This document shows, one piece after another, positions 1 through 7,922 of a DNA stretch of 38,460 bases. The position numbers and the translations under genes were made by a program. Position 1 is the stretch's first letter. Each line of letters opens with the position of its first letter. The stretch spans positions 1 through 38,460 of the forward strand of contig JBELML010000049.1 in the NCBI GenBank assembly GCA_042095835.1. The letters are read 5' to 3'. The notes below the pieces were generated by a model, which was given only the letters and a program-made list of their open reading frames with translations, was not told where the DNA came from and made no database searches. This DNA is from DATFKA01 sp042095835 (GTDB lineage: Bacteria > Bacteroidota > Bacteroidia > Chitinophagales > Saprospiraceae).

Positions 1-230
1 CTATTTATATAAACAGTATATATTAAATAAAGTGCCTAAATCAACCGCCAATTTGTCCTAATGTTGGACGAATGGCGAATTCACTCGATTGATCCACAAA
101 AATGATGGACCAATGACAGTCTTTCTAAACCAATTTTACACTTTAGGCTTATAATTCATAATAATCAAGGCTTGCGCCGGGCATTCAAAATAATTACGCA
201 AGCTTCGCTATCTTTTAGTATATTATAAGT

Positions 231-899
231 ATGGATTTCTTCAACCCTACCTATTACACGCAGACTTATCGCAAGTTCAAGGCCATCAATCCTACGAACT
301 ACCGAGGTATTGTCCGTTTTTATGAAAAGGAAGAAGAAAAAATCATCCGCCTTGATTTCGACGAGTTTTTCGAACTATTGGTTGCTTATGTAGATGCACT
401 TTTTGAGATTGGGGCGTATCGGAAACACTTACTTTTAGTCGATGTAGTCATAGAAAAGACGATAAGCAATAATATAACAGAATACAAAGAGGAAAAGATT
501 TTCAATAAAATGCTTTTCCGCAAAGCAGCCTCCTTGTATAATACGCATCAATACGACAAAGCCAGCTATATTCTCTCCGAGCTTATCAAAATTAATCCTA
601 CCGATAATACACCAGCTCTTTTTTACAAAAAATGCCGCCTGAAAGCCCGGCCAAATCTCCTCAATAAAGCCAGAGCTACCAGTGTGTTTTTACTTTTCCT
701 CACAGCTCTATTGATTAGCCTAGAAGTATTATTCGTACGGCCCTTTTATGCCATGCATCTCCCACTCGTGATGACCGTCCGGAATAGTTTATTTATTATG
801 GGTTGTTTGGTTATCCTTTTTGGTTTTAGCTACAATTACTACCTCGCTAATCAAGATACAAAGATCTTTGTAGAAAAGGCCCGCAGTAAAGTGCTGTAA
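231..899 (+). CDS. Hypothetical membrane protein with TPR-like segment
   Basis: I do not recognise this 222-residue protein as a named family. Residues about 94-123 look like one or two tetratricopeptide-type helices (pattern of A, L, Y and a closing INPTD). Two hydrophobic membrane-spanning segments follow at about 151-174 and 183-205, leaving a short basic C-terminal tail. There is no signal peptide, so the N-terminal part is probably cytosolic and anchored by a C-terminal helical hairpin. It starts at ATG 231 with no clear ribosome binding site, as is usual in Bacteroidota. It stands alone: 230 bases with no gene precede it and 158 bases separate it from the nucleotidyltransferase gene. 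Function unknown. Confidence 0.7.
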   Translation: MDFFNPTYYTQTYRKFKAINPTNYRGIVRFYEKEEEKIIRLDFDEFFELLVAYVDALFEIGAYRKHLLLVDVVIEKTISNNITEYKEEKIFNKMLFRKAASLYNTHQYDKASYILSELIKINPTDNTPALFYKKCRLKARPNLLNKARATSVFLLFLTALLISLEVLFVRPFYAMHLPLVMTVRNSLFIMGCLVILFGFSYNYYLANQDTKIFVEKARSKVL

Positions 900-936
900 T
901 CTCCTATATTTGCGTGGGAAATGTCAGGTGCTATGC

Positions 937-970
937 TAATGAGACCCGGTGCTTTAGCAACGTTGGTCGA
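937..970 (+). repeat. 34-bp dispersed repeat, copy A
   Basis: These 34 bases match the reverse complement of 34088-34121 at 31 of 34 positions, and a few flanking bases (TTAC after the TCGA end) also match. The centre can fold into a small hairpin: CG-x-TGC, a TTYA loop, then GCA-A-CG. It lies in the gap between the first gene and the nucleotidyltransferase gene. Two intergenic copies about 33 kb apart suggest a genome-wide repeat family. Confidence 0.7.
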
Positions 971-996
971 ATTACACGCTGACACATATCCTAGTG

Positions 997-1004
997 TATA
1001 TTTG
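997..1004 (+). promoter_or_regulatory. Candidate -7 promoter element (TATATTTG)
   Basis: TATATTTG is an exact match to the Bacteroidota -7 consensus TAnnTTTG and lies 53 bases before the ATG at 1058. The expected TTG at about 19-21 bases upstream is absent; the nearest TTG is 31 bases away. The call therefore rests on the -7 element and its position only. Confidence 0.35.
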
Positions 1005-1057
1005 TCTATACAAAAACTTCAACAAATCACTACATCATTACATCACTATATATCTAA

Positions 1058-1960
1058 ATGAAACCAACTTTATTAATATTAGCTGCCGGAATGGGAAGTC
1101 GCTACGGCGGTCTCAAACAAGTAGATGCACTCGGACCTCACGGCGAAGCCTTGATTGAATACTCCGTTTACGATGCCATTCGTGCCGGTTTCGGCAAGGT
1201 CGTTTTTGTGATCCGCAAAAGTATCGAAGCTCCCTTTAAGGAAAAGATTGGAGACAAATTTTCTTCTGAGATTGAAGTGGCTTACGCCTTTCAGGAAATG
1301 GATAGCCCCATAGAAGGCATTGATCGCTTTCCGGCTCGCGAAAAACCCTGGGGAACAGCCCATGCCGTACTTGTAGCCAAAGATGTCATCAAGGAACCTT
1401 TCGCCGTGATCAATGCAGATGATTACTACGGTATCAGTGGCTTCGAAACGATGGCTCAATTTCTCACTCAACAAGCCAGCCCTACGGACTATAGCATGAT
1501 TGCCTATCAGTTGAATAATACGCTATCGGATGCGGGACACGTCAATCGCGGCATCTGTGAGGTAGACAGTAATGGTCACCTCAGCAATGTGGTTGAGCGC
1601 CATAAAATACACCGTAGTCCCGAAGGTATTCGCTATCTAGAAGGTGGTGACGATCATTTTTTATCACCTGAAGCCTTGGTTTCTATGAATTTCTGGGGAT
1701 TTCATCCTAACATCTTTGAGACGATCCGTCAGGGTTTCGTACAATTTGTAAAAGATAGCCATGATCAACCTAAGGCAGAGTACTATATTCCGCTGGTAGT
1801 CAACCAGCAGATTCAGGCAGAAGCCATCCAACTGCATGTCTTAGCCAATGGTGAACAATGGTATGGTGTCACCTACCAAGAGGATAAAGTCAAAGTTCAA
1901 AAAGCTTTTGATCAGTTATCTGAGCAAGGTAAGTATCCTCGACCACTATGGAGCAAATAG
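1058..1960 (+). CDS. Sugar-1-phosphate nucleotidyltransferase (NTP_transferase family)
   Basis: This 300-residue protein carries the nucleotidyltransferase GT-A-like signature at the N-terminus (LILAAGMGSRYGGLK, residues 6-20), a KPWGTAHAV substrate-loop motif at 96-104 and the metal-binding INADDYYG at 118-125. By family knowledge it should join a sugar 1-phosphate to a nucleoside triphosphate, releasing pyrophosphate, in the cytosol. The gene overlaps the downstream kinase gene by 13 bases, which indicates translational coupling. Because the kinase resembles N-acetylhexosamine 1-kinase, the likely substrate is GlcNAc- or GalNAc-1-phosphate giving a UDP-sugar; that specificity is inference. 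No left-handed beta-helix acetyltransferase domain is present, so it is not GlmU. Confidence 0.85.
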   Translation: MKPTLLILAAGMGSRYGGLKQVDALGPHGEALIEYSVYDAIRAGFGKVVFVIRKSIEAPFKEKIGDKFSSEIEVAYAFQEMDSPIEGIDRFPAREKPWGTAHAVLVAKDVIKEPFAVINADDYYGISGFETMAQFLTQQASPTDYSMIAYQLNNTLSDAGHVNRGICEVDSNGHLSNVVERHKIHRSPEGIRYLEGGDDHFLSPEALVSMNFWGFHPNIFETIRQGFVQFVKDSHDQPKAEYYIPLVVNQQIQAEAIQLHVLANGEQWYGVTYQEDKVKVQKAFDQLSEQGKYPRPLWSK

Positions 1961-3003
1961 TACAGCAGGTACAGAACGCTTTCTTCTCAGAGGAAAACAT
2001 CCTTCGGTATCAAGCTATAGGTATCGGTCATATCAACGATACCTATAGCTTGATGACAAGCCAAGGCCAATATCTATTTCAGCGGATCAACCATTTGGTA
2101 TTTCAAGAACCTAAATCGGTAGTTGAGAACTATCATCTTGTCTTCGACCACCTAAGCAGAACAGGGCTGCAATTATTATTAGCTGCACCGGTATCCACTT
2201 TAAACCAGCATCTATTTTGGCAAGATTCGGAAGGAAACTTTTGGAGGATGCTCCGCTTCCTAAGCAAAACCCACTCTTTAAGCCAGGCAGAAAGTGTAGA
2301 GCAGGTTCAAAGTGCAGCCAGCGCTGTAGCTCTTTTCCTCAAAGCGCTCAATACCGAGCCTCCCAGCGGTGTAAAAGCTACGATTCCAAACTTTCATCAT
2401 TTCCAGTATCGCTATCAGCAATATTTAAAGATACTAGAAAAAGATGCCTATGGAAGAAGTAAAAAGGCTAGAGCCGCTATCCAATATTTAGAAGACTTCA
2501 GGGATACACTTCCCGATTTACAAGGTCTAGGCATTGATCAAAGATTGGTACACAATGACCCCAAAATGAGTAATCTATTATTCAATGATCAGAAAGAAGT
2601 CGTAGCCGTGATTGATTGGGATACCATCATGCCCGGTGCCTTTGCCACTGATTTCGGGGATATGGTCCGGACAATGGCGGTTTCGGCTGATGAAAACGAG
2701 ACCAACCTGGAAAAGGTGCAACTAATATGGCCGTACCTCGAAGCGATTTGTGCCCATTTTCTACCTCCCCTTGCGCCGCTTTTCAATGAGCAGGAAAAAG
2801 CCACTTTGCACTTGGGACCCGCCTATATTCTGCTCGAGCAAATGCTGCGCTTTTTAAGTGATTATTTAGATGGTGACCAGTATTATAAAGTCCATTATAC
2901 AGAACAAAATCTTGATAGGGCCTTGAATCAGATGAAGGTACATGAGTTGCTTTCGCAAAAGGAAAACCTCATCCGCTCCTTTATTGAAAAAAATATAGGC
3001 TAA
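1948..3003 (+). CDS. N-acetylhexosamine 1-kinase-like (NahK-like) phosphotransferase
   Basis: This 351-residue protein has the aminoglycoside-phosphotransferase/choline-kinase fold and resembles bifidobacterial NahK along its length as I remember that sequence. Matching features are the nucleotide loop GIGHINDTY (25-33), a QRIN motif (45-48), the catalytic HND (202-204; D204 matches NahK D208), the metal-binding IDWDTIMPG (222-230) and a C-terminal RFLSDYLDGD. NahK phosphorylates GlcNAc or GalNAc at the anomeric hydroxyl. The ATG lies inside the end of the nucleotidyltransferase gene, so the two products probably act in sequence: kinase, then nucleotidyl transfer. The substrate is inferred. 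It is convergent with the PqiA-domain gene, with only 7 bases between stop codons. Confidence 0.8.
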   Translation: MEQIVQQVQNAFFSEENILRYQAIGIGHINDTYSLMTSQGQYLFQRINHLVFQEPKSVVENYHLVFDHLSRTGLQLLLAAPVSTLNQHLFWQDSEGNFWRMLRFLSKTHSLSQAESVEQVQSAASAVALFLKALNTEPPSGVKATIPNFHHFQYRYQQYLKILEKDAYGRSKKARAAIQYLEDFRDTLPDLQGLGIDQRLVHNDPKMSNLLFNDQKEVVAVIDWDTIMPGAFATDFGDMVRTMAVSADENETNLEKVQLIWPYLEAICAHFLPPLAPLFNEQEKATLHLGPAYILLEQMLRFLSDYLDGDQYYKVHYTEQNLDRALNQMKVHELLSQKENLIRSFIEKNIG

Positions 3004-3010
3004 CACTTGA

Positions 3011-3901
3011 TTAGCTTTGCTCATGGAGTCTCCCTATCCACAGAGAAGAAACTAAGGACAGTAAACAGTAGCCCAAAAAGAAATATAAACCCACCAATAC
3101 CTTACTATCCGTAGTAATGCCCACTTGCATATTGCTAAAGGCTAGAAATGCCAGAAATACCGCTACCACGAACACATCAGCCATCGACCATTTCCCAGAT
3201 TTTTCGACAATATATTTGATCCATTTTCGATCCGTGATTCGTGGTATAAACACCATCAACAAGGTGAGTAAAATCTTACTGATTGGAAATAGGATACTAA
3301 AGAGTAAAATCGAACCACCAACGACCCAATTACTTTGCTGAAATAACAAGGAAATCAATTCTACAACAGACTTGCTCTGATAGTAAAAGTACATATCACC
3401 TGGAAAAGACTGGGAGACTTCTACATTAACATTGACGCCTAGCACCCTAGCATTGATGGGTATATCCCCTAGATCGAGGTTTCGCTCGAATGCTCCAATT
3501 TCCAACATCGGCGCCATCAAACCCACTGGCAGACAAGCGAGGGCCGCTACAATAAACCCTAAGACCAACACCGCGTGTATTCTATTCTGAAAGAAGAAGA
3601 GTATCGTCAAGCCAATGTAAAGAAACAATAGGCCTCCTAAGTAAAGTGCTTGCTGAGTGGTCCGTTTCTTTAAAACTTGCAGCACAGCCTGAGTTTGCTG
3701 GGCTGCTTTCAACTTCTGAGCCGTTTCTTCTTTGGCTGTCCACTCGGCAGGATCTAAAAATCGATTACGATAGTTTAAAGTATGGGTATAGGCTTCTTTT
3801 TCTTGTTGGTAGGCTTTACTTTCCTGGATAACATTCCAACTCAGAAAAATAGAGCCAATCAAAAAGCCTAGGCTCAAAACATAAAATAATCGGGTAGACA
3901 T
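3011..3901 (-). CDS. PqiA (paraquat-inducible protein A / LetA) domain membrane protein
   Basis: This 296-residue inner-membrane protein has an N-terminal transmembrane segment (about 5-24), a charged coiled-coil-like stretch (about 30-85) and then about four further membrane segments. The motif KSGKWSMADVFVVAVFLAFL in the C-terminal half is the hallmark of the PqiA family (E. coli PqiA has a similar GRWSMLDIFVVA). E. coli PqiA/LetA proteins work with MCE proteins in lipid transport across the envelope. No MCE partner gene is present here, and only a single PqiA repeat is seen. The start is 3 bases downstream of the preceding gene's stop, so it is probably the last gene of the acpP-fabF-rnc transcript. 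Confidence 0.75.
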   Translation of the reverse strand: MSTRLFYVLSLGFLIGSIFLSWNVIQESKAYQQEKEAYTHTLNYRNRFLDPAEWTAKEETAQKLKAAQQTQAVLQVLKKRTTQQALYLGGLLFLYIGLTILFFFQNRIHAVLVLGFIVAALACLPVGLMAPMLEIGAFERNLDLGDIPINARVLGVNVNVEVSQSFPGDMYFYYQSKSVVELISLLFQQSNWVVGGSILLFSILFPISKILLTLLMVFIPRITDRKWIKYIVEKSGKWSMADVFVVAVFLAFLAFSNMQVGITTDSKVLVGLYFFLGYCLLSLVSSLWIGRLHEQS

Positions 3902-3904
3902 GGT

Positions 3905-4876
3905 TTAGATTTTGATTTCAATAATCCTTTGATTCGCAACTGCGCTATACGGTTCGAAACTTTCGCCATCAAAAAGACCAAAAAGCATGATTCCCTGGCC
4001 GGCACTAGTCGCTACTAATTGCCATCCGCTGGTCTTCTCGACTTTTAAAGTCAGATAATAGCCATCCTGGTCACAACACTGAAATACGCCATCTTGGTAA
4101 AAAGGAATTACTTCCTGCAATAAGCCTGCGATCTGACGCACTCCTGGTGCTTCAGCCAAAGCACGAGTATACTGCAAGGTAAAAGCGCTGATAGAATCCT
4201 GCCCCTCTAATCGAGCAAAAGGTCTATCTTTTAGAAGTACATCCTTGAGCAGTGCTCTTTGTGGTAGCGGTGATGGATAAAAACAAAGATCGGCCTGTAG
4301 TGCAACTCCTACTTTATAGGCTCCTTCAAAAGGATTGCCACCCCAGGCAAAATCTAGAATAAGCGCGGCATCCTGGTAGCCTTCTCCCCAAAGCCAAGTC
4401 TGCCGCCAGCGCAGCCGATCATCTTCACCTTCCCTTTGACCGAGTACAATCCAATAATCAGATATGGGGTCTTGTAGCGCCAAGACATCCTTTTTCTTGA
4501 GGCTAATACCGGCTTGTTGGAGCCAGCCCATTTTTTGAGATTCCGAAAGGCTATGGTATTGTTTGAATTGTCTGACGAAGAGAAAGAGTTCGGCAATTTC
4601 TTTACTAAAATAAGGCAACCAATCTGCACTGTATTTTTGTACAATCATTCCTCGAATGCGGCGGGCGATATTACTCAAGCGCAGGTCGACCATCCGACCA
4701 GCAATATTTTCAAAGTAACTATCATCTTGCTGTTGTAGGCCCGCTAGTCCCTGAATAGCCGCATCTTTTAGCCAGTTTTCTAACTCAAATACACCAATGG
4801 CCATTTCATTGGTGTGCTTGGCGTATTTTTCAAGAAAGGAATTCACGAGGTAGGAACTAATCTTCTTCTTCAACAA
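3905..4876 (-). CDS. Hypothetical protein, 323 aa
   Basis: I do not recognise this family. It has no signal peptide, no membrane segment and no obvious nucleotide-binding loop. It is rich in W, Q and aromatic residues, with a mostly helical N-terminal half (to about 120) and a more beta-like C-terminal half (from about 125). The start ATG at 4876 overlaps the end of rnc by 20 bases, and the next gene begins 3 bases after its stop, so it is embedded in a tightly packed operon. Nothing in the sequence points to an enzymatic activity. Its position after rnc may reflect only co-transcription. Confidence 0.7.
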   Translation of the reverse strand: MLKKKISSYLVNSFLEKYAKHTNEMAIGVFELENWLKDAAIQGLAGLQQQDDSYFENIAGRMVDLRLSNIARRIRGMIVQKYSADWLPYFSKEIAELFLFVRQFKQYHSLSESQKMGWLQQAGISLKKKDVLALQDPISDYWIVLGQREGEDDRLRWRQTWLWGEGYQDAALILDFAWGGNPFEGAYKVGVALQADLCFYPSPLPQRALLKDVLLKDRPFARLEGQDSISAFTLQYTRALAEAPGVRQIAGLLQEVIPFYQDGVFQCCDQDGYYLTLKVEKTSGWQLVATSAGQGIMLFGLFDGESFEPYSAVANQRIIEIKI

Positions 4877-5636
4877 TGATCCCTAGAGAGAGCATTGCTT
4901 TTTCTGAAGCGCTTTGCTCGGCGCTTTTCTTATTATAGTCGTCTGCAATAGCTAGGCGGTTGCCATCGATCATTACGGCTACTTTGAAGCGGTCGCGCTT
5001 TTCGTATTTATAGCGGGCGAGTAGTTTATAGTTGACTGCCTTCCCGTTTTTCTGACACCACTCTAGTAATTGGCTTTTGTAGTTGTCATCAACTCGCTCT
5101 AGCTGATGGATGTTGACATACTTGCGGAGCATCTGTCCGATAATATAGCGCTTGGTTCTTCGGTAGCCACACTCTAGGTAAATAGCTCCGACCAGTGCTT
5201 CGACTGCATTCCCGAGCATCGAGCGACTCAATCGGGTGTTGTTGTACTCCGAAAGCAGCACATCAAGGCCCATTTTATCGCCAATCATATTGAGCGATTT
5301 CCGCTTGACAATTTTAGAGCGCATTTTTGTGAGAAAGCCCTCATCACTAGTAGGATACTTTTGGAATAGGTACTCCGCAACAATTGTGCCCAAGACTGCA
5401 TCACCCAGGTATTCTAGGCGCTCGTTGTTTTGGGAGCCCGGTTTCTTTTTATCTGAAGAGTTGGATTTATGAGAAAAAGCCAACTTGAAAATTGACAAAT
5501 TGACAGGAGTGAACCCTAACAAGGAAGTGAGCTTACGCGCAAAATCTTTGTCTTTGGAAAAGAAATAATTGTATAGCCGAAATAAAATTCGCAATCGAAA
5601 TCCTGATTTACTATGTTCCTGTACTAATAAGGGCAA
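4857..5636 (-). CDS. rnc: Ribonuclease III
   Basis: This 259-residue protein cleaves double-stranded RNA in rRNA maturation and mRNA control. The RNase III signature NERLEYLGD lies at residues 71-79, giving E72, E75 and D79, equivalent to E. coli E38, E41 and D45. The second acidic pair is in GNAVEALVGAIYLE: E146 corresponds to E117, but the E. coli D114 position is Asn143. A C-terminal double-stranded-RNA-binding domain runs from about residue 186 (YKSQLLEWCQK) to the end. It is about 30 residues longer than E. coli RNase III because of an N-terminal extension. It follows fabF in the acpP-fabF-rnc order. Two strong hairpins lie in its leader (5645-5699 and 5725-5775). Confidence 0.95.
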   Translation of the reverse strand: MPLLVQEHSKSGFRLRILFRLYNYFFSKDKDFARKLTSLLGFTPVNLSIFKLAFSHKSNSSDKKKPGSQNNERLEYLGDAVLGTIVAEYLFQKYPTSDEGFLTKMRSKIVKRKSLNMIGDKMGLDVLLSEYNNTRLSRSMLGNAVEALVGAIYLECGYRRTKRYIIGQMLRKYVNIHQLERVDDNYKSQLLEWCQKNGKAVNYKLLARYKYEKRDRFKVAVMIDGNRLAIADDYNKKSAEQSASEKAMLSLGIIVEEED

Positions 5637-5644
5637 CTCCGTAT

Positions 5645-5699
5645 GTATATCAATAACTAGAGCGTCTGATTTATCTAACAGACAAGATAAATGATATAC
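5645..5699 (-). promoter_or_regulatory. Nested stem-loop in rnc leader
   Basis: An outer 8-bp stem (GTATATCA at 5645-5652 with TGATATAC at 5692-5699) encloses an inner GTCTG/CAGAC stem around 5664-5683. It ends nine bases before the rnc start at 5636. It may restrict ribosome access or be a processing site; that role is inferred. Confidence 0.45.
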
Positions 5700-5724
5700 A
5701 AAAAGGTAATATACAACACTTCGA

Positions 5725-5775
5725 TCAGATCGAGTCTAAAAGATAGACAACAAACAGGATTTAGACTCGGCCTGA
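5725..5775 (-). promoter_or_regulatory. Long hairpin between fabF and rnc
   Basis: Arms of 16 bases (5725-5740 and 5760-5775) include a perfect 10-bp core, CGAGTCTAAA with TTTAGACTCG. Beyond one mismatch and one wobble a further TCAG/CTGA follows. The loop is 19 bases. No T-run follows on the minus strand, so it is not a standard intrinsic terminator. A processing site in the fabF-rnc transcript is the better reading. Confidence 0.5.
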
Positions 5776-5827
5776 TAAAATATCCGAAATCGTATTAAAA
5801 CGTTTCGTGCTATAGTACAGAAGGAAT

Positions 5828-7087
5828 TTACCCTTCAAATTGTTTCAAGATTACCGACGAATTATGTCCTCCAAAACCAAAGGTATTACTTAATACTGCG
5901 CGTACTGGTTTTTCTTGGGCCTCATTGAAAGTAAAATTCAACTTAGGATCAAGTGCAGGATCATCTGTAAAATGGTTGATCGTAGGAGGTACTACATGAT
6001 CTGTGATAGCCATAATACCTGCAATAGCCTCGATGGCGCCTGCTGCTCCCAACAGGTGTCCTGTCATGGATTTGGTACTACTGATATTCAGATTATAAGC
6101 ATGATCTTTGAAGACCGACTGGATCGCCTTGACCTCGGCAATATCGCCCAGCGGTGTAGAAGTACCGTGCACATTTACGTAGTCTATTTCATCTGGAGAC
6201 ATACCTGCATCAGCTAAAGCCATCAGCATTACATTTTTCGCTCCCAAACCTTCTGGATGAGGCGCTGTAATATGGTGTGCATCTGCGGTTGCTCCACAAC
6301 CTACAACTTCTGCGTATATAGTTGCACCCCGTTTCTGTGCATGCTCTAAATCTTCTAAAACAATGGCACCGGCTCCCTCCCCAAGTACAAATCCATCTCT
6401 ATCTTTATCAAAGGGGCGAGATGCGGTAAGGTAGTCATCATTGCGTGTAGACAAAGCCTTCATCGCATTGAATCCTCCAATACCCGCTTTCACTACAGCC
6501 GCTTCAGCTCCTCCTGTGACGATGATGTCGTTTCTACCCAATCGAATACTATCGAAGCCGTTCATCAAAGCATGCGATGCCGAAGCACAAGCAGAGACGG
6601 TAGCATAGTTGATTCCTCTCAAGCCATATTTCATAGAAATCAGCCCCGCTGCAATATCAGCGATCATTTTAGGAATCATAAAAGGATTATACTTTGGTGT
6701 GCCATCATTAGCAGAGAAATACTCAATCTCCTTTTCCAATGATCTTAGGCCACCAATACCCGAAGCCCAAATGACTCCTATCCGGTCTCTATTCAAGTTT
6801 TCTATAGCCTCCGCAAGACCAGAAGTCTCCATGGCTTCCGTTGCAGCAACCATAGCAAACTGGGCAAATCGGTCCATTTTTCGGGCCTCTTTACGTCCAA
6901 GCACAGCAGCGCCGTCAAAGTCTTTTACTTCACAGGCAAATTGTGTTTTGAACTTGGAGGCATCGAATTGGGTGATGGGATTAGCGCCACTCTTACCAGC
7001 CTTTAGGCCAGCAGCAAAATCATTATATGTCTTTCCAATAGGAGTGATAGCACCCATTCCTGTCACAACAACCCTTCTCATAAGCAT
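5828..7087 (-). CDS. fabF: 3-oxoacyl-[acyl-carrier-protein] synthase II
   Basis: This 419-residue condensing enzyme elongates acyl-ACP with malonyl-ACP in fatty acid synthesis. The full catalytic set is visible: Cys167 in SACAS, His307 in NVHGTSTPLGD, Lys339 in TKSMTGH and His344. The ORF can start at 7087 (MLMRR) or at the third codon, ATG 7081 (MRRVVVTGMGA); the second fits the usual FabF start better. It lies between acpP (230 bases upstream) and rnc, a classical conserved order. The acpP-fabF gap carries three close copies of TTGGCCA or its variant (around 7161, 7203 and 7212), whose meaning is unclear. This is the housekeeping KAS, distinct from the one at 34593. Confidence 0.97.
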   Translation of the reverse strand: MLMRRVVVTGMGAITPIGKTYNDFAAGLKAGKSGANPITQFDASKFKTQFACEVKDFDGAAVLGRKEARKMDRFAQFAMVAATEAMETSGLAEAIENLNRDRIGVIWASGIGGLRSLEKEIEYFSANDGTPKYNPFMIPKMIADIAAGLISMKYGLRGINYATVSACASASHALMNGFDSIRLGRNDIIVTGGAEAAVVKAGIGGFNAMKALSTRNDDYLTASRPFDKDRDGFVLGEGAGAIVLEDLEHAQKRGATIYAEVVGCGATADAHHITAPHPEGLGAKNVMLMALADAGMSPDEIDYVNVHGTSTPLGDIAEVKAIQSVFKDHAYNLNISSTKSMTGHLLGAAGAIEAIAGIMAITDHVVPPTINHFTDDPALDPKLNFTFNEAQEKPVRAVLSNTFGFGGHNSSVILKQFEG

Positions 7088-7317
7088 TTGAGTTTACTAA
7101 GAAATGAATGAGTAATGCTGGCATTACCCTTATTACAGATGGGGTGAAATTAGGCGAAAATTGGCCATTACTAAAAAAGAAGAAACAGAACTTAACCAAA
7201 AATTGGCCAAACTGGCCAACTAACTAGTTTATTACACCAGTAATCAAGAGTAAATCTATATTACTAGTATAAGTGTTCTATTTCTTCTTGAAGCTAAAAC
7301 AAAAAAAGGAATGACCC

Positions 7318-7554
7318 TTACTTCTTGTTGGCTTCTAGATAATCGATCGCGTCCTGAACAGTCTGAATGTTTTCAGCCTCTTCGTCTGGAATGGCGATAT
7401 CAAATTCTCTTTCGAACTCCATAATTAACTCTACAGTGTCTAGAGAGTCCGCTCCTAAGTCATTTGTGAAGCTAGCCGTTGGTGTGATTTCACTTTCTTC
7501 AATTGCTAACTTATCAATGATGATAGCTTTTACTTTTTCCGCAATGCTTGACAT
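7318..7554 (-). CDS. acpP: Acyl carrier protein
   Basis: A 78-residue acidic helical protein with the canonical phosphopantetheine site GADSLDTVEL, the attachment serine being Ser37. It carries growing acyl chains on a 4'-phosphopantetheine arm for FabF and the other fatty acid synthesis enzymes. It is the first gene of the acpP-fabF-rnc block. A promoter-like TTG / TACTTTG pair lies about 40-70 bases upstream (7592-7622). It is the primary-metabolism ACP, as opposed to the divergent ACP at 35871. Confidence 0.97.
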   Translation of the reverse strand: MSSIAEKVKAIIIDKLAIEESEITPTASFTNDLGADSLDTVELIMEFEREFDIAIPDEEAENIQTVQDAIDYLEANKK

Positions 7555-7591
7555 GAATAATTCGTTTTTATACGGTTAACGAATGCAGCTG

Positions 7592-7622
7592 CAAAGTAAA
7601 GTAGAACAATAGCAATTACCAA
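7592..7622 (-). promoter_or_regulatory. Candidate promoter of acpP
   Basis: On the minus strand TTG (complement of 7620-7622) is followed after 20 bases by TTACTTTG (complement of 7592-7599). This is one mismatch from the Bacteroidota -7 consensus TAnnTTTG, with proper spacing. The implied leader is about 30 bases. Confidence 0.5.
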
Positions 7623-7722
7623 AGTTTTTTCTCATTTTTTTCATTTTCACGACTTTAAGACTACTTTGGTTTACTGATATAATCGTTGGTTAGAAAAGAC
7701 TCTTTTTGAATTCTTTATAATT

Positions 7723-7757
7723 AAATTTACATTTATGACATCATTTATTGTAAATTT
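7723..7757. promoter_or_regulatory. AT-rich 35-bp near-perfect palindrome
   Basis: The left arm AAATTTACATTTATGA (7723-7738) and right arm TCATTTATTGTAAATTT (7741-7757) are complementary except for about one gap and one mismatch, with a 2-base centre. It sits in the 368-base divergent gap between acpP (-) and pyk (+). It may be an operator or a cruciform. Apart from this palindrome and the acpP promoter candidate I see nothing else in 7555-7922. Confidence 0.5.
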
Positions 7758-7922
7758 TACACTTAGTTTGCAAGAATATTTTTTCTTAGCATCTTAAATG
7801 ATCCAATTAGACAAAATTAAATTACTGCTACACGAAAAACCAAACATAAAAAACTGGTATTCAAAGCCTTAACTGAATCCATGAATTGTACGCAGCGTTT
7901 AAGATTTAAAACAATGTAACTT

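Noticed and set aside
170..203. GCTTGCG/CGCAAGC stem ahead of the first gene
   Set aside because: A 7-bp stem with a 20-base loop and no T-run is not enough for a terminator or riboswitch call; no other feature seen in 1-230.
2999..3015. Small hairpin GCTAA/TTAGC spanning the facing stop codons of the NahK-like and PqiA-domain genes
   Set aside because: The stem is only 5 bp and lacks a T-run; too weak to call a terminator.
6609..7091. 160-residue ORF antisense to fabF
   Set aside because: fabF is unmistakable on the other strand and the antisense product has no recognisable feature.
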